A stretch of 64,000 nucleotides of DNA, taken from NCBI GenBank assembly GCA_963402885.1, contig OY727098.1, positions 7,187,001-7,251,000 of the forward strand. Reading direction: 5' to 3'. Position numbers and translations under genes: made by a program. Positions 55,777 through 64,000 of this stretch are shown here, in pieces (the first letter of the stretch is position 1; every line of letters starts with the position of its first letter). The stretch is from Antedon bifida. Its lineage: Eukaryota > Echinodermata > Crinoidea > Comatulida > Antedonidae. The notes under the pieces are model-generated. The model was given only the letters and a program-made list of their open reading frames with translations, did not search any database and was not told the origin of the DNA.

Positions 55777-57344
55777 AGTTTTTAAATTGTTTTTTAAAAG
55801 GGACTTTACTTTACACTAACTACAGTTACTGTTTAGTTATCACATGAACATGTAAATGTTTAGTCGCCATTTACACACCTCGGAACGCTTTTCAATCATG
55901 CAAATTGAATGATTCTCAATATTTTTACTGAATGCAACCATTAAAAAAATATAAACAACTGTTTACAGTAGACATAATTTTTTATTTTAAAATGCATGCA
56001 ACTCCAAAAGTTGATGATGGAATAAATATAAAACTAACATTTTTATTTGGCCTTAACTCTGGTTTTATTTTTAGCATTTAAGCAGATGTCCATTTATTGA
56101 CAAAATACAGACAGCATTACCAGATGATAACAATTCAATTAATATTCATGAAAGTAATAATTGTCTCTGGGGGAGCTCTAAATAACAAATGGTTAGCATG
56201 GCAACTGCCAGGCACTTTTCAGCTGCTAAAATGTGCATGGACATGAGCTAGTAAAAATCGTCATTTCTATGCATGCTTTAACTATTTAATCAGGGAATAT
56301 TTTAGCCATTGTTGTATTGTAGTAGCTACAGCAAATGCTAATAAAACTGCCCAATGCTCCACATTAATTGGTTATAGCAAAAATGCAGTATAAACTATGT
56401 TTCTTACCTAGATCGATCACCAATTATTGCTAATCAGTAGGCCTACTGTTGACCATCATAAACATTAATCATAATTTCTGAATTACTTACAGTATGTTTT
56501 ATAGTATGTTTTTTAACTACTGTACATGACATACTGTACTGGGTACAATAAATTACAAATTCTGATGATGCCAATTGCAACTGTATTACAAAACAACCTG
56601 TTGATTTACCTCACAGTCCTTTATGGTGCATAAAATCACTGATGAAAAAAAAAAACTTTATGGTTCAAGAGACAACTCATTATGAAAAATATTCTGATCA
56701 AAATAAGACTTGAAAAGTAATAAGTGCTTGGAAAACAAACAAAAATAAATCAGTAATTGTAACTGTATGCTCAGTATAAACCAAAAACAATGTACAGTAA
56801 ATGGCCAAAGTATTGTCATTTTCTTCCTAGAGTATAGTACTGTGTAAGCTAAATCATACAGTATGTTTTTGTGTGTGAGTAACAGTGAATATTTTAACTG
56901 GTCTTTAAGAAAAGTGTGTTGACTTCAATAAAACATTGGCACATGCAGTGTTTCATGATCTTTGAATTATGTCGTCTGCTTTTGATTGTTATTTCATTCA
57001 ACAAAACACTTAAAATCTAGAAAACTACCTGTGTACCAACAAATTAAATTGTGTTTTTGTTATTATCACCTGATCATTTCTGATTTATGGTGAATGTTAA
57101 TAACCTCAATACAATATTAATGATTAATGTTTGCAGGGTTTGTACGTAAATGTTTACATTTTGATAAGTAGTAACAGTATGTCCTGTTTGGACATGACAT
57201 AGTCATTTTGAACTTGATTTAAGCTTCAGAAATTCAAGTAAATATTATCTTTGATAAATATTTGAATATACTTCTTGGCAATAGTACTGTATATCCTCTA
57301 GTATAATCAACCACCAACATCCTTTCCCTTCCATAGAACACAAA

Positions 57345-57545
57345 ATTGGGGAGGGGGAGGGGAGACTATACCCAGAGAAAACCTGGTTCAGGAAAAAAAT
57401 GATTGGTAAGCATTTCTTGTAAAAACTCATCTGAACTGGCTAGAGAGAGGCCTACTGTACATCAGACCAAAAGTCAATGCTGGGACTAAACCCCCCGGGG
57501 ATATACATGTTTGTGAAATCACATAAGAAGTGGGTGGGGTTAAAC
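57345..57545 (-). repeat. Dispersed repeat A, second copy
   Basis: The reverse complement of the 3826-3990 stretch: GAGAAAACCTGGTTCAGGAA, CTCATCTGAACTGGCTAG, GACCAAAAGTCAATGCTGGG. Non-coding. Confidence 0.65.
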
Positions 57546-59231
57546 CTGAAATGGGTTTATACCCAAGGATATACAGTGAATTTAGTAACTGTATTCCTCT
57601 CTGCAGAGAGTTTATATAGTAAATACTCTGTAGCAAGTCAATAGCCTACTGTATGTATAGAATCATCAAATAGTAATCCATCAAATGAAGTGACATTGTA
57701 AATGTACTTAAATGTGTTTGCCTACCTGGATATTAGATAATAAACTGTACAATAGTAAATATTTTTATTGAAATTTTGGTTTTTTATACTTAGGAAATTT
57801 GCCAAGGATTTCAATAAGGCCAAAAAAAACCCCACCTTACAGTATGTTGGCGTATAACCTGACCGATCCTAAAAATACAACATATCCTAGATAGTTTTCT
57901 AAAATTAAGACCATTTAACATTCTTAAAAAACTGAATAAAAGTGAATGATTACAGTGGTTGAGTTTTTTCTTTTATTCTTTTTGTTTGTATAATATAATA
58001 ATTATATTTTTTTATTGGCCTAAGCAAAATCATTCACTATCATCAAGGTGGCAATCCTACAGGAAAAACATAAAAGTTGAATTTTTTTTATAAGAGAAAA
58101 TCCTGACATCTGACTGGGTGTAAATAAAATGGTATTGAAATGCTGTAATCGCTCACAATTCCATGCTCAAAACAAGCAAACCTTTTTTGTTATTTTATCA
58201 ATTTTCCACCTCATGTGAAGTGGAAGTTTACATAACATGCACTAAAGGTGATGTAAACATTATGTCACACATCCTCTTATGCTGCAATTGAATGTTAATA
58301 TAACATTCATGGACTTTTATCCACCAATATAATAGAGAGTGCTGCCACTGCCAGAGGCCATTTCTTTCATTTCGTAACAAGATATTCATCTTCAGATAGG
58401 TATTTCAGTACCTGAGTAGACTTAACTAGGCCAGGTCAGCATTTTTTCTTCTCAGGTAATTTCCACCTGTGGGGCTTGGAATCAGCATTTGGCCTACCAG
58501 ACAGGTTCTTGGAAAACTTCAGAGAGGCCCTTTCTTGTCCAATTAGCTTTTATCTCCTTGACGCATACACTCTGTTAAAGCATAAGAAAGGGTATCCAGC
58601 AGTGAGTCTCTATTTTTCTACTATGGTAGTCCCATCATGTTGGCTTTTAATATGGAAAAAATAAACAATGGCTATATAGCACTCGTTATTGTCGGCTTTT
58701 CTTTAAAATTAGACGGTCTTGCGTAGCTAGACTAAAATAATTCTATGATTCTAGACAGGTAATTTAAGGTTCTGTTTTATTAGCATATTATTCAAACCTT
58801 GTCATGTACTGTACTGCAGAGCCTGTGTCTCTATCAGTCAAGGAATTTTAGGTGATCATTAGTAAGTTTGGAATGATGTTTTAAACTATTTATTGCAAAT
58901 TCAATGTTTTTTAAAACTTGATTTCATAGATTTTAGGAATATTTGAGATTAAAAGTTAAATTTTAACTGAAAACAGTACTTTTTTTTCAGTATTTCATGA
59001 ATGGTGATACTGTAATTTATAATTACGTGGAGCTCTCATTTTGTGTACAAACATCTTTATAAAAGATGTAACAGAAATTTTTAAAAAACACCAAGTTTTT
59101 TTTCCTTTGTCAGATTGGGTCAAGTATGATGAATGTTATAATATATAGTATTATTGTACTGTACTGTAGTTTGATTGTTGTGTATTTTTTGTGAACATTT
59201 GTATTATTCTCTTCCATAGTTACCAGTTTGA

Positions 59232-59432
<201 letters not shown>

Positions 59433-60454
59433 TAATGTTTTAGTGCATTACAGTACATTGCGATCGTTAGTAGTAATTACGATCCTAAAGCTATTGTAAC
59501 CATTCACACATGATTATGATAAGTGAGCTCAATCTCAATTTGTCACTTGTTAATGTTACGTGATTTAATCTCTGAGTCCAAGAACAGAATCTGATTCGCA
59601 GTCATACAAAATGAGGCACATATTTCTTTGAATGATTTATTTTTATCTCATACATGTACAAACAGTAGGATTATATAAATGAACCTTTCTTGCTTGTTCT
59701 TAGCAAAACCACCAAATTACATCCAATGATGTGTTGATTGATCTTAAAATGAAAGGGTGTCATTAAATCCTTGCACTGAAAACCTTTAGGACAACAAAGT
59801 GTCCCTTTAATATGAGTTGGTCTTTTGTTAAATGTATATTGCCAGCCCCTTGGGTATCATTTCATGATAAAGTGTCCCCTTAATAGGAGTGTCCCCTGCA
59901 TGGGGGTGACCTTTTGTAAAACAGATACAGTATTGTCCACCTCTATCTAGTTTTTTTCATGGGAATCTTTCTCATTAAAGGTATTCTGCTGTAGTGGTGC
60001 GTGACAATTGTTGAATTCTTGAAAATAGGAGCTGGTCCTATGATTCGTGCATGTGTTTTCTAGGCAGTGTATTTAAATACAGTATAATGTAAAATTGTGG
60101 GGGTGGATAGAGTGGCATTTGTATCTAGCATGCTTGAACTATAAATAGATTTTATCAAATTATGTGGGTGTAAATAGGGGGTTAAAGCCATTGGGTCACA
60201 TGCTTAAGTTGTCTACTAAAGCAGCAAGATATTATAGTGTTGTTTGAATTAGGATCTCAGTGTTTCTATTCAATCGCACTGTAGGATTTACAGTACATAC
60301 AGTAATTGTTCTGTGAATACATTTTACTTAAATGCCTACTTAAATAGTTTAGTCTCTCAGTTGCTGATTGACTACTATCTGTTATTATCACAATTATCTT
60401 TACGGTATTTATCTTGCTTGATATGTAGATGATAAGAGTATTTTCTTAATGTAG

Positions 60455-60605
60455 TGGAGCTGTAGCTTGGTGGTTAACGTGCTTGCCGGTTATTACGTGC
60501 TTGCCTTCCAATGTCAACGTCCAGGGTTCTGACCTAGTGCCAGGGTTGTAACTTACGACTCTTTCAACTCCACTCCCTAAGCCTCAAATGAGACTTAGTT
60601 TATAA
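60455..60605 (+). mobile_element. tRNA-derived SINE, family S3
   Basis: The head has GTAGCTTGGTGGTTAACGTG (A-box-like) and CCAGGGTTCTGACC (degenerate B box), then TAACTTACGACTCTTTCAAC and CCTCAAATGAGACTTAG. A reverse fragment of the same family is at 4390-4500. Confidence 0.65.
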
Positions 60606-62694
60606 GCACGATCATTATAAAATAGTTTATCTATCATGTAATTGGCGCGTTTGTGCTTGCTGTTGGATGCATTTCGTAGTGATGATACTAGTTCAATGGT
60701 GTCATTATTTATCAATTTTGCCATTTTTACCATGAACATGTTAGTTGTTACATTCAAAGCAAACCTGTACTTTGAAGCAACTTTGTTGATATGTGAATGT
60801 GTTTCAACATTCATTGCATAATGAAAAGAAGATACACAAATGCAACATATTAAAATTAATTAAGTCTTTTTATTATTCTGGTATTTTTTTGAATACCACA
60901 TTTGATAATATAGTAGAATACTGTATAGACACCTCTAGCTATTTCACTGGACAAACAAAAGCCTAACAATCAAGTGATAATATAACTTCAAAAGTTATCA
61001 ACCAAGTATAATAATTGAAATGTATTCTCAGGATGCCGTACCCGACAATGCAATCTCCATGGTTATTCCTTATTATATTATTTTTATCCCTGGGCAATAC
61101 AATCTAAAAATAACACTGACCTCTGTATAACAATTTACCTCTTAATTTTTATAATATTTAATCAATCTATAAATACAATACAGGTAGCCTAGGCTAGCCT
61201 AAGGTCCATCGGCTACTCTGTCCCAAAAGACTGGCTACTCTTTTCAGTTTATTCAGGTGGTTTTTTTTCCTAGAGCGAAAATAATCAATATTTGTTCATA
61301 TTGCAAGAACTGCAGTCTTGTTGCTTTCATCTGCCACCATCAAAGCTGAAGGTTTACTACTGAATATTAATAATAATTTTACCCCCAGCGTACTGTATCA
61401 CAAACGAACTTTCTCATTGTTGCTAGGCAGTCTATGACCTTTCATGTAATAGTTCATTGGTACAAAAATTGCACTAAAAAAAAACCCCAGATTGTCAGAA
61501 TGGAGGCGTGTACAGTGGTAAGTCCTACTGACAGTAGCTACCATGATTTATTTGAGGCATTATGATACTGCTGGCGTCAAAAATGACAATCTCACTCAAT
61601 TGGCATTCTTAAAACGGGTAATTTATCAGGCACCCTAGTAAACTCTAGTATTTTTACAGTGAATAAAATGAAGTTACTTGCATGATCCTAATATTACATT
61701 AGTATTAATTCAGCTGGAAAAACTGTGACTTAATGTCCCATCCGAAGGACGAGACAATGAGAGTACAGTATCTTATTCTTGCCTAAGAATACAAACAAGG
61801 CAGTACAGACCTATCTCGATGTCATTTCTTCTCATATTTTTATCTGATTCTCCTTTTATTGTTTAAGTAGCTTATTATTGTCGACCTAACCCTTGTACAA
61901 TATAATACAGTGCACTTAAAAATATTTAGATTCTACAGTTGTTCCGTAGATTCGTAAATATTTGATCAACCAATTTCATATTAATTTAGTTTTTATTATA
62001 ATTATTATCCTTCCCACGCTTGTCTGTAGTGTACATAGACTAGACTGTTATTATGTCAACTACTTAACCTAGATTTGAGCATCTCAATAAACATACAAAA
62101 CAGTGAGGTCAATATTAGGGTAGTAGTACAGACACTGCAGCCAATGTTACTGTCATCTTTAGGACTAAATTACTTTAAATTTTACTTCACGATTTATATA
62201 CAATGGTTGTTTCATTCCTTTTATAGGATCTGAAATAGAAATAATAGTAGTCTTGTTCTAATAGTAAACTGAATAAGACTAGTAGCACTTCAATGAGATG
62301 TGTACCAAATCTCAGATGACAGCTAATGTTTACCCTCAATGTTTGCCTACTTAGCAATAATAATACATTTACTTATTCACTGATCTATTGTGTAATAATG
62401 CGTCTGCTTGTAAATTTGTTAGACAGAGGCTGTGAAGCTTATAAATGGCCTCGGTGCCTCGATCTTAAAGTCAATTGCGTATCAGCAAACTGACATGATA
62501 ATGACTAGAAGTCATATTTTAGACTGTTAGTTGAAAATTTGTCCACTGAAACTGGTTTGAGAACAGGTCAACAGATTCAATTGGTGCCTATTATTCATTT
62601 TTTTTTCATGATTGGTTTTTTTTTATGTCTTGTTCAGAAAGAAAAAACATATATTTGCATTGAGTTTTGGCTATCTAGACCATTTGATAATAAT

Positions 62695-62945
62695 AAAGGC
62701 TCACTCACTCCATGGTTCTGGTGGTACAGTAGAACGAGTCTTCTCGGGTAAGGACTATAAACCATAGGTCCAGTGTACACATCTAGCTCATGTGCACTAG
62801 AACCTAGTACAGTACATCTTTTGAGACGAGTAGGGGGTTATCCCGGTGTACATAGTACACACATAGCCACTGATCATAACTGGGCCCTCTGGGAGACCAG
62901 TCTCCGACTGATAAGGTTTCCCAGTATAAATCAAATATTTCAATT
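62695..62945 (+). mobile_element. tRNA-derived SINE, family S2
   Basis: GGTAAGGACTATAAACCATA, TAGGTCCAGTGTACACAT, GTTATCCCGGTGTACATAG and a final CAATTCAATTCAA tail show an S2 body in the plus direction, inside the kinase intron. Confidence 0.7.
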
Positions 62946-64000
62946 CAATTCAAAATGTGGTATTAATATGTAGCAGTTGGCTATGCTACAGTACACTGGT
63001 GAAAAATGTTCCCGGGACTGATTTCTGTTGGCAAGAAAAACAAAAGCATTCTAGGAAAAACGTTTTGAAATGTTGTTGCTCTAATCTAAATCTAAAAGTC
63101 AAGTTCTTCATATTCATTCCATGTTGGACAATTTCAAAAGCTACAGTTAGTAGGCCTACTGTAACTTTTTTAAAAGGAATATGAACTAAAGCTTGTCTAA
63201 TAATATTTTAGTATAGGTACAGTAGCTTCAAACAAATGAGCTACTGTACAGTTATAGATTTTGCTGTTTGTGTTGTTGTTGTGTGGCTTGCACATTATTG
63301 ATTTTGGTTGTTTTAATAAAGAGTGGTGGAGCTTCTTTTAATGGCTTATTGTTATTGTTATGAACACCTACTATAGTATAATGCACCCTCCTTAGTAACA
63401 GTTCTTTTGTCATCAATTAATACTATTTAGTCTATTCACCTTTGAATTTTATGGCAATAGCTTCATATAGAATTATACGAACATTAAAATATATTTAGTT
63501 CAATCCCTTTAAAAGAGCACACCAGGTTAAATATACTGTATAATCTGATATAATTCTTGCTATAAAAAGCATTTAACAAAAAATGTTTTTTTTTAACGTG
63601 ATTACATTGTGAGATTGTTGTGTAATGCATTTAATGCAGGCATTTATAATGGACTACAGACAACAACCTGTAATGTGCGCCATCTATTTATTTAATAAAA
63701 GTTTATAGTGTTATAAAACAAAAATATGATTATTTGAACAGTATTTATGGAGAATATTATTATCGAACGTCAACAGTCAATTTTTAAACTAATGAAAATA
63801 TCCTTCGTATTCAACTCAAAACCTCACAAAAATATATTAATAAAATTGTATAAAATGACATTGAAAAAACTTTTATTGTAGCTCAATGAACATTGACATT
63901 GACTTTGCACGTATTATGGTTTTTCGTCATTTTTAACCTTCCTTTTGACAGTAGCTAGTGTCATTTTTTAAGAAATTAAAACATTACTGTATCATTTTTG

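Larger units (their letters stand above)
52429..59219. other. Spacer and probable 5' untranslated region and first introns of the CDKL2-like gene
   Basis: No coding exon is supported. The RFX site at 53596-53609 and the sequence after it suggest the promoter. A possible untranslated exon ends at 53760 before GTAAAT, and another may start after TATGTGACAG at 54301. The rest is AT-rich intron-like DNA with M1 MITEs (54127-54187, 55630-55776), repeat B (55450-55620) and repeat A (57345-57545). Confidence 0.45.

Noticed and set aside
60584..60814. Minus-strand open frame of 76 codons
   Set aside because: It has no domain, no splice partner and partly overlaps a SINE.

Overview
This is a 64 kb piece of an intron-rich, AT-rich animal nuclear genome. 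The genes have many short exons with GT-AG introns, and the introns and spacers are full of small non-autonomous transposons. The gene set (an ABCA1/4/7-type lipid transporter, a carboxyltransferase related to MCCC2, two CYP4V2-like P450s and a CDKL2-like kinase), with repeats such as a 5S-rRNA-derived SINE, a Penelope-like fragment and CR1/L2 LINE ends, suggests a marine invertebrate deuterostome. An echinoderm is my best guess, but the sequence alone does not prove it.

Layout. (1) 1-15292, + strand: the 3' half of an ABCA1-like transporter, 22 exons, entered in the middle of an exon; its last exon overlaps a 107-bp tandem repeat. Its long AT-rich 3' flank runs to about 18724. (2) 18725-21294: intergenic, with a MITE and a 5'-truncated LINE. 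(3) 21295-27252, - strand: a complete 10-exon carboxyltransferase gene, a diverged paralogue of the MCCC2 family, convergent with ABCA. (4) 27253-29003: spacer between two divergent genes. (5) 29004-35760 and 37429-49144, + strand: two complete 11-exon CYP4V2-like genes in tandem, with matching exon structure and very similar protein. (6) 50731-52428, + strand: a three-exon gene for a 142-residue charged coiled-coil protein I cannot name, with an X-box-like site about 110 bp upstream. (7) 59220-59420, + strand: first coding exon of a CDKL2-like kinase that continues past the window; a perfect RFX X-box lies upstream at 53596-53609.

These are ordinary metazoan genes with no sign of a bacterial-type cluster. 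The ABCA, P450 and carboxyltransferase genes all touch lipid or acyl-CoA metabolism, but nothing shows co-regulation. The two genes on the right may both be ciliary, judging from the X-box-like sites. The unusual content lies mostly in the repeats: at least eight foldback or MITE families, an in-frame 21-bp expansion inside a reverse-transcriptase fragment, a tRNA-like gene with an AUC anticodon, a hammerhead-like motif in a Penelope remnant, and SINE remnants at matching positions in both P450 genes. Exon boundaries were set by hand from splice consensus, reading-frame continuity and remembered family similarity; every complete gene sums to a whole number of codons. I did not find a convincing new biological system.
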